A stretch of DNA of 64,000 nt. It comes from Mucilaginibacter phyllosphaerae (GTDB taxonomy: Bacteria; Bacteroidota; Bacteroidia; Sphingobacteriales; Sphingobacteriaceae). The stretch spans positions 186,001-250,000 of the forward strand of contig NZ_SNQG01000006.1 in the NCBI RefSeq assembly GCF_004378255.1. The letters run 5' to 3'. This document shows positions 17,394 through 25,641 of the stretch, piece after piece; position 1 is the stretch's first letter; each line of letters begins with the position of its first letter. Both the position numbers and the translations under genes were made by a program. The notes below the pieces were generated by a model. The model searched no databases and had not been told where the DNA came from. It worked only from the letters and a program-made list of their open reading frames with translations.

Positions 17394-18341
17394 TTATTCT
17401 ATCAAGCCCCTGCCTGCTTTTTTAACTTTGTTTTGGGCTTTAAGCTCAAACAAAATCTTGTCTAATATACCGTTTATAAACGAATTACTTTTTGGCGTGC
17501 TAAACTCTTTAGAGATCTCCAGATACTCGTTAATGGTAACCTTAACCGGGATAGACGTAAAATTAATAAATTCTACAATGGCCATCTTCATCAGCAGAGT
17601 ATCCATCATGGCGATCCGGTCGGGCTCCCAGTTTTGGGTTTTTTCTGCAATAAGCACCTGATAAGCGGCATCGTGGCGAATGCTTTGCTCAAACAGGTTC
17701 ACTACAAACTCCCTGTCCTCTACCCAGTTACCGCTAATTTCGGCCAGTTTATTCTCTTTGTAATTATCCGACGAGAAGTTTTTAAAAGTTTTGGCAATTA
17801 AGGCCTGCAGCACTTCGCGGTCTACCGGCCAGTAAATAAACTTATCTTCAAAAACCTGCTCGGCTAATGACGATTTAAGGATCACCTTTTTAAAGATGAA
17901 CTTAATGATGTCTTTATCGGTTTGTAAGGTATCATCCGTTTTTGCCACGTATTCGGCATACTCGGGCGAATTTTTAAGGGTAGTGAATAATGATTTTGCC
18001 AGTTCGGGGTCAAAGGACCACTCCACTTTATACTTTTTAAGGGCTATCAGGTAGTCCCTGTTATCCTTTAACGACAGGATGAAACGGTTGCTCAAGATCT
18101 TAACGCTGGCGTTCAGATCATCTGCTGTTGGTAAATGCTTGTTGGCCCGCTCGGCTGCATCTGTTTCGGTATAATCAATAACCTCGCTTATCAGCGATAG
18201 CATCCAGATATACATTTCAAAAACCTGGTCTATACTGTGCAGCAAATGCTTTTCATGAGATTTGATGTCTTTAGTATCCGACTGGTGGAACGCGTACAGC
18301 GATTGTAACACTTTTACCCTAAGGTGCCTTCTGTTTAACAT
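17394..18341 (-). CDS. nusB: transcription antitermination factor NusB
   Basis: RNA-binding factor that pairs with NusE (S10) at boxA to promote rRNA antitermination. The protein is 315 residues, about twice the E. coli length. The N-terminus MLNRRHLRVKVLQSLYAF is the typical NusB start, and the C-terminal part from about 230 carries the conserved helices. These include DRIAMMDTLLMKMAIVEF and IPVKVTINEYLEISKEFSTPKS with FINGILDKI. The long all-helical central insertion is normal for Bacteroidota NusB. It follows the Glu/Leu dehydrogenase by 48 bases, which contain a short hairpin. Confidence 0.92.
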   Translation of the reverse strand: MLNRRHLRVKVLQSLYAFHQSDTKDIKSHEKHLLHSIDQVFEMYIWMLSLISEVIDYTETDAAERANKHLPTADDLNASVKILSNRFILSLKDNRDYLIALKKYKVEWSFDPELAKSLFTTLKNSPEYAEYVAKTDDTLQTDKDIIKFIFKKVILKSSLAEQVFEDKFIYWPVDREVLQALIAKTFKNFSSDNYKENKLAEISGNWVEDREFVVNLFEQSIRHDAAYQVLIAEKTQNWEPDRIAMMDTLLMKMAIVEFINFTSIPVKVTINEYLEISKEFSTPKSNSFINGILDKILFELKAQNKVKKAGRGLIE

Positions 18342-18389
18342 GTTGTAAGAACGATTATGGCCCGTTAAAACCCGGGCTATGATAAATTT

Positions 18390-19475
18390 TTAATAGGTTG
18401 ATTTTACTTTTTTAATATCAGCAATACGCTTTTCGGCAATTTTGTTTGCGGCATCGGTAGTAGAAATTTTTTCGAGCTTAGATAATTTTAAAACATTACG
18501 CGTTGCCTCGTAAATATTTTCGGTAAGCTGCAGGGTACGTTTCTTACTAAAGCCCATCAATTCCGAGTAGCAATTAATAATGCCACCGGCATTAATAACG
18601 TAATCCGGCGCAAATAGTATGCCTTTTTCCAACAACATTTCGCCATGCTGATGCTCGTCCTGCAACTGGTTATTGGCAGACCCTGCAATAATGCTGCATT
18701 TAAGCTTGCCAATGGTTTCGGTGTTAATGATGGCCCCCAACGCGCAGGGCGAAAAAATATCTGCATCAATATCAAATATCGAGTTATTTGAAACCGCTTC
18801 TGCCCCGTATTTTTTAGATACCTGGCGGGTGCGCTCGTCATTAATATCGCTGATGTAAACTTTAGCATTCTCATCGCGCAGCAGCTTAACCAGGTTTTCG
18901 CCCACGTGGCCGATGCCCTGCACAATTACCGATTTACCCGTTAGGCTATCTGTACCAAACTGCTCCCTTACACAGGCTTTAATGCCCATATAAACGCCTT
19001 TAGCCGCAATTGGCGATGGGTCGCCGCTGCCGCCCAGGCTCTCGGGGATGCCGGTAACATGCTGGGTTTCCATGCGGATGTACTCCATATCGCGCGGGTT
19101 GGTACCCACATCTTCGGATGTGATGAACTCGCCGTTAAGATTTTTAATGAAGCGGCCAAACTTGCGCATCATGGCCTCGGTTTTGTCTTTGCGCGAGTCG
19201 CCGATGATCACCGAATAGCCGCCGCCCATGTTAAGCCCGGCAATCGCACACTTATACGTCATGCTTTTAGATAGGCGCAGCACATCGTTCAGCGCATCCC
19301 CTTCAGATTTGTAGGCCCACATACGCGTGCTGCCGAAAGCAGGGCCCAGTGTGGTATCATGTATGGCTATAATTGCCCTTAAGCCGGTATCAGGGTCGCT
19401 GCAAAAAACAACTTTTTTGTGCCCGAAAACATCGAGCTGGTTAAAAATTTGATCTGTTGGTTGCTGAACGGACAT
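18390..19475 (-). CDS. Glu/Leu/Phe/Val dehydrogenase family protein, catalytic Lys replaced
   Basis: A 361-residue homologue of NAD-dependent leucine dehydrogenase, which deaminates branched-chain amino acids. The substrate-carboxylate Lys is kept (MTYKCA, K75), as is the catalytic Asp in TSEDVGT (D122). The NAD-binding GIGHVGENL motif near 202, the CALGAIIN loop and INAGGIIN near 318 are also kept. The catalytic Lys of the family signature GGGK, however, is Tyr87 (GGGYSV, codon TAT at 19215-19217). Either the enzyme has altered or no dehydrogenase activity, or it has a different role. The reading frame is intact and a good promoter precedes it, so it is not a decaying gene. Confidence 0.85.
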   Translation of the reverse strand: MSVQQPTDQIFNQLDVFGHKKVVFCSDPDTGLRAIIAIHDTTLGPAFGSTRMWAYKSEGDALNDVLRLSKSMTYKCAIAGLNMGGGYSVIIGDSRKDKTEAMMRKFGRFIKNLNGEFITSEDVGTNPRDMEYIRMETQHVTGIPESLGGSGDPSPIAAKGVYMGIKACVREQFGTDSLTGKSVIVQGIGHVGENLVKLLRDENAKVYISDINDERTRQVSKKYGAEAVSNNSIFDIDADIFSPCALGAIINTETIGKLKCSIIAGSANNQLQDEHQHGEMLLEKGILFAPDYVINAGGIINCYSELMGFSKKRTLQLTENIYEATRNVLKLSKLEKISTTDAANKIAEKRIADIKKVKSTY

Positions 19476-19505
19476 TGAGATACGGCAAGTGTATTTAATT
19501 GCCCT

Positions 19506-19537
19506 GCAAAAGTAGAGGTTTTTTTTATTGTGGCAAA
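19506..19537 (-). promoter_or_regulatory. promoter of the Glu/Leu dehydrogenase gene
   Basis: On the minus strand TTTG (19534-19537) is followed after 19 bases by TACTTTTGC (19506-19514), which fits the Bacteroidota TTTG/TAnnTTTGC promoter at normal spacing. It lies 31 bases before the ATG. Confidence 0.75.
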
Positions 19538-19540
19538 GTT

Positions 19541-19680
19541 AAAGTCGGAAAGTCTACAGTCCGGAAGCCAATAGAACTTAGATTGTAGCTATTTTTACTT
19601 TAGAGTTACCATTAAACCTGTACTTTTGGAAAACAAGGCGGTATCTTCCAGTCTTTCGGACTTTACTGCCTTTCCGGACT
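19541..19680. repeat. inverted clusters of AGTCCGGAAAG-type units
   Basis: The units AAAGTCGGAAAG and AGTCCGGAAG at 19541-19567 are mirrored by AGTCCGGAAAG and AAAGTCCGAAAG on the other strand at 19653-19680. Both flank the divergent upstream region of the dehydrogenase and the ABC exporter. Confidence 0.6.
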
Positions 19681-19687
19681 AATACTC

Positions 19688-21469
19688 ATGAAAGATCTCG
19701 CATACCTCAATAAGTTCTTCTATAAATACCGCTGGCGCCTGGTGCCGGGCGTGCTGTTTGTAATTATATCCAATATATTCGGGGTGTTGCCCGCGCAGGT
19801 TATCCGGGTAGCGTTTGACCTGGTTACCGAAAACATTGGTGTTTACCAGCTGTTCGACGGCTTTAACAGGCAGCAGGTTATCTACGATATTTTTGGCTCC
19901 AGCCTGTTGCTTTTTGGCCTGTTGGTGCTGATACTTGCCCTGCTGCGGGGCTTGTTCCTGTTTTTTATGCGGCAAACCATCATCCTGATGTCGCGGCATA
20001 TCGAGTATGATCTGAAGAACGAGATCTATGCACATTACCAGCTTTTATCCCTGGCCTTTTACCGCCGCCACAACACCGGCGACCTGATGAACCGCGTTAC
20101 CGAGGATGTAAGCCGTGTGCGCATGTACCTGGGGCCGGGCATTATGTACACCATCAATACGGTTATCCTGTTTATACTGGTGATATATGCTATGCTAACG
20201 GTGAATGTAAGGCTGGCGGTATTTTCGGTATTGCCCCTGCCCGTGCTGGCGGTTATTATATTTTATGTAAATACCATTATCGAGCATCGCAGCGAGAAGA
20301 TCCAGCAGCGATTGTCGGGCTTATCCAGCTTCGTGCAGGAGAATTTCTCGGGTATCCGCGTCATCAAATCATACGTACGCGAGGCTTTTGTAAGAGAAAA
20401 GTTTGCCGCCGAAAGCGAAGATTATAAAACTCAAAGCATGGCCATGGCTAAGGTGCAGGCCCTCTTCTTCCCATCTATGCTGCTGCTGATAGGCCTTAGC
20501 AATGTTATTACCATGTATATTGGCGGCGTAGAGGTGATGAAGGGCAATATCACCCCGGGCAATATCGCCGAATTTATTGTTTACCTGAATATGCTGGCCT
20601 TCCCGGTGATCTCCCTGGGTTGGGTAACCTCGCTGATACAGCGCGCGGCGGCATCCCAAAAACGCATTAACGAATTTTTGCATGAGGAGCCGGAGATCCA
20701 ATCGCCGATAGTTGCCGGCCATATGCTTACCGGTAAAATAGAGTTTAGCAACGTTACCTTCAATTATCCGGATACGGGCATTACGGCGTTAAAAAACGTC
20801 TCGTTTAGGGCGAACCCGGGCGAAATAGTGGCGATTATTGGTCGTACAGGGTCGGGCAAATCCACCATCGCCAATTTAATTATGCGCATGTACGATACCA
20901 CCGGCGGCGAGATCCTGATAGACGACAAACCCTTAACCAGGCTAAACCTTAACAACTACCGCTCGCAGATCGGCTTTGTGCCGCAGGAGGTTTTCCTGTT
21001 CTCGGATATCATATCGCATAACATAGCCTTCAGCGCCGATGTTTTGGATATGCCGCGGGTAGAACAAGCCGCCAAAGATGCTGCCGTTTACAACAACATT
21101 ATGGAGCTGGAAAAAGGCTTCGAAACGCTGATAGGCGAGCGTGGCGTAACACTTTCGGGCGGGCAAAAACAGCGTGTAAGTATTGCAAGGGCCATTGTAA
21201 AGCATCCGCAGGTACTGATATTTGATGATTGCCTGTCGGCTGTGGATACCCGCACCGAAGAGGAGATACTAAGCAACCTTGGCCGTATCATGCATGGTAA
21301 AACCAGTATCATTATATCGCACCGCATATCTACCATCAAAAACGCCGATAATATTTTAGTGCTTGATAACGGCGAAATAGTTGAACAAGGCACCCACGCC
21401 CAACTGATGAATAACAAAGGCCCGTACTTTGAACTGTATGAAAAACAACTGCTTGAAGAAGAAGAATAA
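19688..21469 (+). CDS. ABC exporter, fused permease/ATPase (MsbA/LmrA type)
   Basis: A 593-residue half-transporter that works as a homodimer or heterodimer in the inner membrane. A six-helix ABC transmembrane domain covers about 15-310. The ATPase follows: Walker A GRTGSGKST near 385, Q-loop FVPQEVFLFS near 430, signature LSGGQKQRVSIARA near 492, Walker B VLIFDDCLSAVDT near 512 and H-loop IISHRIST near 545. The residue after the Walker B Asp is Asp rather than Glu, a substitution that slows hydrolysis and is often seen in one half of heterodimers. No second half is adjacent. The substrate is unknown; lipid or drug export is typical. Confidence 0.92.
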   Translation: MKDLAYLNKFFYKYRWRLVPGVLFVIISNIFGVLPAQVIRVAFDLVTENIGVYQLFDGFNRQQVIYDIFGSSLLLFGLLVLILALLRGLFLFFMRQTIILMSRHIEYDLKNEIYAHYQLLSLAFYRRHNTGDLMNRVTEDVSRVRMYLGPGIMYTINTVILFILVIYAMLTVNVRLAVFSVLPLPVLAVIIFYVNTIIEHRSEKIQQRLSGLSSFVQENFSGIRVIKSYVREAFVREKFAAESEDYKTQSMAMAKVQALFFPSMLLLIGLSNVITMYIGGVEVMKGNITPGNIAEFIVYLNMLAFPVISLGWVTSLIQRAAASQKRINEFLHEEPEIQSPIVAGHMLTGKIEFSNVTFNYPDTGITALKNVSFRANPGEIVAIIGRTGSGKSTIANLIMRMYDTTGGEILIDDKPLTRLNLNNYRSQIGFVPQEVFLFSDIISHNIAFSADVLDMPRVEQAAKDAAVYNNIMELEKGFETLIGERGVTLSGGQKQRVSIARAIVKHPQVLIFDDCLSAVDTRTEEEILSNLGRIMHGKTSIIISHRISTIKNADNILVLDNGEIVEQGTHAQLMNNKGPYFELYEKQLLEEEE

Positions 21470-21601
21470 GCCTAAACGCAACTCTTTACAGTTTATACGC
21501 GTAAAAGTTTCTATAAGTATTTAATTATTGCTTAATTAAATACTTGCAATTGTATTTTTATATATATTTAGGCCACCAAAACTATTACAAGAAAAAAACT
21601 T

Positions 21602-21922
21602 ATGAGAGATTTTGACAACAGAGAGCGTGAAGAAGTGTACTCCAAAAAAGTGAGGGCCGGGAAGAGGACTTATTTTTTTGATGTAAAGGCAACCAGGTCT
21701 AACGATTATTATGTAACCATTACAGAGAGCAAAAAACGTTTAGAGGATGGCGTTTTTGTAAAACATAAAATTTTCCTTTACAAAGAGGATTTTGAAAAAT
21801 TTGCCGAGGGGTTAAAAGACACCGTAGATTATATTAAAGACCACCAGGAAGTGGTAGAAAAGCGTTACGAATTTAGCGAAAATGCCGAAGTAGCTAAAGC
21901 AGACGAAGATTTCTCTTACTAA
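21602..21922 (+). CDS. PUR family DNA/RNA-binding protein (DUF3276)
   Basis: A 106-residue protein of the bacterial PUR-alpha-like family, which binds single-stranded nucleic acid. The core KKVRAGKRTYFFDVKATR at about 13-30 and DYYVTITESKKR at about 33-44 form the PUR beta sheet. KIFLYKEDFEKFAEGL near 58-73 is the following helix. The C-terminal tail is acidic. The family is nearly restricted to Bacteroidota and Spirochaetes. It is monocistronic, with a strong terminator after it. The in vivo target is unknown. Confidence 0.92.
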   Translation: MRDFDNREREEVYSKKVRAGKRTYFFDVKATRSNDYYVTITESKKRLEDGVFVKHKIFLYKEDFEKFAEGLKDTVDYIKDHQEVVEKRYEFSENAEVAKADEDFSY

Positions 21923-21950
21923 TAACCACGCACAAACAAACCTAACTTAT

Positions 21951-21990
21951 AACAACAAACCCCGCCTTTAAAAAGCGGGGTTTTGTTGTT
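21951..21990 (+). terminator. terminator after PUR gene
   Basis: The arms AACAACAAACCCCGC and GCGGGGTTTTGTTGTT pair around a 9-base loop. The G/C core with T runs lies 29 bases after the stop and may also end the convergent DUF5362-like gene. Confidence 0.88.
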
Positions 21991-22011
21991 TACAGATATT
22001 TTATAAATATA

Positions 22012-22491
22012 TTACTGGGCCAAATGTGCTGCATTTGCACCAACAAATATCATCGCAAAAAAGAATAATATCATAAATGCGATATATACGATGCTAAAAA
22101 TACCCCAAAGCTTAAAAAATGATTTTAGCTTACCTAAAGCCGATGTTACATCTACTAAATTACTATAAGTGATACCTTTTTTAATGCGATCACCAAACTG
22201 GTAAAGGTATAAGGCAAAGAAAAAGCTTACTGCCGCCAAAAGCAAATACACGGCGGTAACTACGCCACCCATGCCTGCTGCCCCCGCTAAAAGAGGATTC
22301 ATTGCGGCCATTGTTGTAAACATAGTGCCTACAAACAAAGCCATTAAACCAATAAATACAGTACCTATGAAACCTAATATGCCTAAAAAATAAGCCCATT
22401 GCCCGGCCTTTTGTAAGTAATACTGCGCTTGTTCTGTTATGATCATTTGTGGCTCTGGAGCCGCCTGGGGGATTGTTTCTTCAATTTCCAT
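22012..22491 (-). CDS. DUF5362-like membrane protein
   Basis: A 159-residue membrane protein with a short Glu/Pro-rich N-terminus (IPQAAPEPQM) and four hydrophobic segments at about 33-57, 70-97, 112-118 and 127-150. The GQWAYFLGILGFIG opening and the LYQFGDRIKKGI loop resemble the DUF5362 family found across Bacteroidota. No catalytic residues are evident. It is convergent with the PUR gene and 124 bases from mgtE. The family assignment is from the motif pattern only, and the function is unknown. Confidence 0.7.
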   Translation of the reverse strand: MEIEETIPQAAPEPQMIITEQAQYYLQKAGQWAYFLGILGFIGTVFIGLMALFVGTMFTTMAAMNPLLAGAAGMGGVVTAVYLLLAAVSFFFALYLYQFGDRIKKGITYSNLVDVTSALGKLKSFFKLWGIFSIVYIAFMILFFFAMIFVGANAAHLAQ

Positions 22492-22559
22492 TGTATTGAT
22501 AAGGTGTTTAAATTTTATTAAAGATATTAATTATCTAAACCGAAACAAGGAAATTTATA

Positions 22560-22590
22560 ACAAAACACCCCGCTAAAAAACAAGGTGTTT
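22560..22590 (-). terminator. probable terminator after mgtE
   Basis: The arms AAACACC and GGTGTTT are 14 bases apart. On the minus strand the hairpin ends with TTTTG, about 26 bases past the mgtE stop. The stem is short. Confidence 0.5.
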
Positions 22591-22615
22591 GCTGTATATA
22601 GTTTAAATATCACTG

Positions 22616-24040
22616 TTAACGGGCCAGCGCGGCAACATGCTTTGATACTACCGGATGCAGGGGCGCTGCAGGGTGCAAAATATCGTGCATAATGATGGAT
22701 GCGATAGAGAAGTATATAATCAACCCGGTTACATCAACAAGCGTGGCTACAAACGGCGCCGAAGAAGTGGCCGGATCCGCGCCAAGTTTTTTCAGCAAAA
22801 GCGGAAGCATAGAGCCTGATAACGACCCCCACAACACTACCCCGATGAGCGAAAAGCCAACGGTGAACGCAATAAGCAGCCAATGCGGCCCATAAACATT
22901 GCTAAACTCGCTCCATATTGTAATGCGTAAAAACCCGATGATACCCAAAATTACGCCCAGCATCAGCCCCGAAAGCAGTTCGCGGCGCATTACACGCCAC
23001 CAGTCGGCCACGGTAACTTCGCCCAGGGCCATAGCCTGAATAATTAACGTTGATGCCTGCGAACCGCTGTTACCCCCGCTTGATATGATAAGGGGTAAAA
23101 AGAATGCAAGGGCAACCACAATACCTATCTCATCTCCAAAATAGCCCATGGCCGTAGCGGTAAGCATTTCGCCCAAAAAAAGTATAATTAACCACCCTAC
23201 ACGTTTTTTTACCAGGCGGAAAAGATTGATATCCAGGTAAGGCTCGTCCAAAGCTTCGGTACCCCCAATTTTCTGGATGTCTTCGGTATATTCTTCGTTG
23301 GCTATCCAAAGAATGTCATCTACCGTAACAATGCCCAGCAAAATATTATCATCATCGGTTACCGGCAATGCGGTACGGTTATTCATCCGGAATACATTGA
23401 TGGCTTCCTCCTGCGGGTCGTTGGCGCTAAGGGCTATCAGGCGGCCGTCCATCAGGTCGCTTATTTTGGTTTCCGGTGCCACCAGCAAGATCTCGCGGAT
23501 GCGGATATCATCCAGCAGGATACCGTTATCGCCTATTACATAAATCACATCGATGGTTTCGGAGTTTTTACCGTAACGGCGTATGTGCGACAGCACCCGG
23601 TTAACATCCCAGCTTTTTTTAACCGCAATATAATCGGGTGTCATTAAACGGCCAACGCTATCCTCTTTATAGCCTAACAGCGACAGCGCTTCTTTACGGT
23701 CATCCGGCGACAGGTGCAGGATCAGCTTGGTTACCGCATCGCCATGCAATTCGCTAAAAAAAGCGGTACGGTCATCGGGCGGCAATTCGTTAATGATCTC
23801 GCTCACCTTTTTGCCCGAAAGTTTTTTGATGATCCGCTCCTGCGTAGGGAAATCCAGGATCCGGAAAACATTAACCGCGCGGTTAATAGACAGGATCTCG
23901 ATGAACTTGGGGCCATGCTCGGGCAGCTCGTCAATAAGCTCTTCCACGTCAGATATGTTGAGGTTATTGAGAAACTCCTGCAGCTGCGTAGTGTCATCCT
24001 GCTTCAGTAACAATTCTATTTGCTCAACCATCTCTTCCAT
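22616..24040 (-). CDS. mgtE: magnesium transporter MgtE
   Basis: Mg2+ channel of the inner membrane whose cytosolic domains close it when intracellular Mg2+ is high. The 474-residue protein shows the family order. A superhelical N domain at about 1-130 includes ELPPDDRTAFF. A pair of CBS domains at about 135-255 contains VTVDDILWI. Five membrane helices from about 285 follow. The pore region SGGNSGSQASTLIIQAMALGE near 328 is the selectivity signature. It is divergent from ychF. Confidence 0.96.
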   Translation of the reverse strand: MEEMVEQIELLLKQDDTTQLQEFLNNLNISDVEELIDELPEHGPKFIEILSINRAVNVFRILDFPTQERIIKKLSGKKVSEIINELPPDDRTAFFSELHGDAVTKLILHLSPDDRKEALSLLGYKEDSVGRLMTPDYIAVKKSWDVNRVLSHIRRYGKNSETIDVIYVIGDNGILLDDIRIREILLVAPETKISDLMDGRLIALSANDPQEEAINVFRMNNRTALPVTDDDNILLGIVTVDDILWIANEEYTEDIQKIGGTEALDEPYLDINLFRLVKKRVGWLIILFLGEMLTATAMGYFGDEIGIVVALAFFLPLIISSGGNSGSQASTLIIQAMALGEVTVADWWRVMRRELLSGLMLGVILGIIGFLRITIWSEFSNVYGPHWLLIAFTVGFSLIGVVLWGSLSGSMLPLLLKKLGADPATSSAPFVATLVDVTGLIIYFSIASIIMHDILHPAAPLHPVVSKHVAALAR

Positions 24041-24135
24041 AAGCCTTTTTTTACATGTAATTAACCTATTTTGCCCCCTTTTGTTGCGCTGGCAAAAGTC
24101 GTTTATTTTTTCAAATTACAAGGCTTTTTTTCTGT

Positions 24136-24144
24136 TATCTTTGC
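24136..24144 (+). promoter_or_regulatory. -7 promoter element of ychF
   Basis: TATCTTTGC is an exact TAnnTTTGC match, 92 bases before the ychF start. The implied start near 24151 makes a leader that contains the hairpins at 24156-24215. Confidence 0.65.
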
Positions 24145-24155
24145 GGCTTAAAAAA

Positions 24156-24215
24156 GTGAGTAGTTGATTAAGTTAAGTAGTGAGTGGTTAACTACTCACC
24201 CAATCAACCACTCAC
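24156..24215. repeat. nested palindromes in the ychF leader
   Basis: GTGAGTAGTTGATT (24156-24169) pairs with AATCAACCACTCAC (24202-24215) with one G-T pair. Between them lies the palindrome 24180-24199 (GTGAGTGGTT / AACTACTCAC). The same sequence motif occurs at 10893, so this is a repeat element placed in a 5' leader. Confidence 0.8.
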
Positions 24216-24236
24216 CAATCAACTAAATAATAACAA

Positions 24237-25340
24237 ATGGGTTTACAATGTGGTATAGTGGGTTTGCCAAACGTGGGCAAGTCTACACTTTTTAACTGTT
24301 TATCAAATGCTAAGGCACAGGCGGCTAACTTTCCGTTTTGTACTATTGAACCGAATGTAGGTGTTATCACGGTGCCTGATGAGCGCCTTACCAAGCTTAC
24401 AGAGATTGTTAACCCTAAAAGCATTGTGCCCAACACCATAGAGATTGTGGACATTGCCGGCCTGGTAAAAGGCGCCAGTAAAGGCGAGGGTTTGGGTAAC
24501 CAGTTTCTGGGAAATATCCGTGCCACCAACGCCATTATCCATGTGCTGCGCTGTTTTGATAATGATAACGTGATACATGTCGACGGCTCGGTAGACCCCA
24601 TCCGCGATAAAGAGATCATCGATACCGAACTACAGCTGAAGGACTTAGAATCGATAGATAAGAAGATTCAGAAGGTAGAAAAAATGGCCAAAACCGGCGG
24701 CGATAAGGATGCTAAAAAAGCTTATGAAGTAGCGCTGGTTTATAAAAGCCACCTGCTTTCGGGCAAATCGGCACGTACTGCGCCCGTGGCCGAAGAGGAT
24801 AAAGAATATATAGAAGACCTGCACCTGCTAACCGCAAAACCGGTACTATATGTTTGTAATGTAGACGAAGGATCTGTTGCTACAGGTAACGCTTATGTAG
24901 AAAGGGTAAAAGAAGCCGTAAAGGATGAAAACGCCGAGGTACTGATCATTTCTGCACAGATCGAGGCAGAGATCTCTGAACTGGAATCATTTGAAGAACG
25001 CCAGGAGTTTTTGAACGACCTGGGCCTAACCGAATCAGGCGTTAACAAGCTGATCAAGGCGGCTTACCGCCTCCTTAACCTGGCTACCTACTTTACTGCC
25101 GGTGTGCAGGAAGTTAGGGCCTGGACCATTACCCAGGGCTTTACAGCGCCACAGGCTGCAGGGGTTATCCACACCGATTTTGAAAAAGGCTTTATACGTG
25201 CAGAGGTTATCAAGTATGATGATTTTGTGAAATTTAACGGATCTGAAGCAGTGATAAAAGAGAACGGCAAAATGAGCGTAGAGGGTAAAAGCTATATTGT
25301 TGCCGATGGCGATATTATGCACTTCAGGTTTAACGTATAA
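24237..25340 (+). CDS. ychF: redox-regulated ATPase YchF
   Basis: Obg-related P-loop NTPase that prefers ATP and binds ribosomes; in E. coli it modulates oxidative-stress responses and leaderless translation. The 367-residue protein begins MGLQCGIVGLPNVGKST, the standard YchF start with the G1 loop. DIAGLVKGASKGEGLGN near 73 is the G3 region, and the NKxD motif is replaced by CNVDE near 206, as in the ATP-binding subfamily. The C-terminal TGS domain starts near 280 with YFTAGVQEVRAWTI. A long hairpin-rich leader precedes it. Confidence 0.97.
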   Translation: MGLQCGIVGLPNVGKSTLFNCLSNAKAQAANFPFCTIEPNVGVITVPDERLTKLTEIVNPKSIVPNTIEIVDIAGLVKGASKGEGLGNQFLGNIRATNAIIHVLRCFDNDNVIHVDGSVDPIRDKEIIDTELQLKDLESIDKKIQKVEKMAKTGGDKDAKKAYEVALVYKSHLLSGKSARTAPVAEEDKEYIEDLHLLTAKPVLYVCNVDEGSVATGNAYVERVKEAVKDENAEVLIISAQIEAEISELESFEERQEFLNDLGLTESGVNKLIKAAYRLLNLATYFTAGVQEVRAWTITQGFTAPQAAGVIHTDFEKGFIRAEVIKYDDFVKFNGSEAVIKENGKMSVEGKSYIVADGDIMHFRFNV

Positions 25341-25370
25341 AGCATCGTTTATACTGTAATAACGAACACC

Positions 25371-25438
25371 GAATTTTGAATGTTGAATAACGAAATACTT
25401 CAACATTCGAAATTGGACATTCAATATTCAATATTATA
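25371..25438. repeat. GAATGTTGAA palindromic element before tRNA-Arg
   Basis: The arms GAATGTTGAA (25378-25387) and TTCAACATTC (25399-25408) are perfect complements. They are followed by two further TTCAATATT-type units up to the tRNA promoter. The sequence is A/T-rich and of interspersed-repeat type. Confidence 0.7.
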
Positions 25439-25440
25439 AA

Positions 25441-25449
25441 TACCTTTGC
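25441..25449 (+). promoter_or_regulatory. -7 promoter element of tRNA-Arg
   Basis: TACCTTTGC matches TAnnTTTGC exactly and ends 5 bases before the mature tRNA 5' end. Confidence 0.7.
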
Positions 25450-25454
25450 AAAAT

Positions 25455-25526
25455 GTTCTCGTAGTTCAATGGATAGAATTATGGCCTCCGAAGCCGTCGA
25501 TATGAGTTCGAATCTCATCGAGAACA
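25455..25526 (+). tRNA. tRNA-Arg (anticodon CCG)
   Basis: The cloverleaf was folded by eye. The acceptor GTTCTCG pairs with CGAGAAC, and the D arm is GTTC/GAAT. The anticodon stem ATGGC/GCCGT has loop CTCCGAA giving anticodon CCG (codon CGG). The T arm is ATGAG-TTCGAAT-CTCAT and the discriminator is A. The 3' CCA is not encoded (CTGA follows), so it must be added by the CCA enzyme. A hairpin terminator follows within 45 bases. Confidence 0.95.
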
Positions 25527-25531
25527 CTGAT

Positions 25532-25570
25532 AAAACCGCTTTAAGTAAAATAAGGCGGTTTTTGTTTTTT
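25532..25570 (+). terminator. terminator after tRNA-Arg
   Basis: AAAACCGC and GCGGTTTTT arms with a 15-base loop are followed by GTTTTTTT, directly after the tRNA. Confidence 0.85.
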
Positions 25571-25641
25571 TAGGGTTATTTACCTATAAAATATAGAATA
25601 ATTATAGTAACCGATTAATTAGTCTACCTTTACGCACACAC

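Noticed and set aside
18360-18377. GCCCG/CGGGC hairpin before nusB as a terminator
   Set aside because: No T tail on the minus strand; probably a short incidental hairpin.
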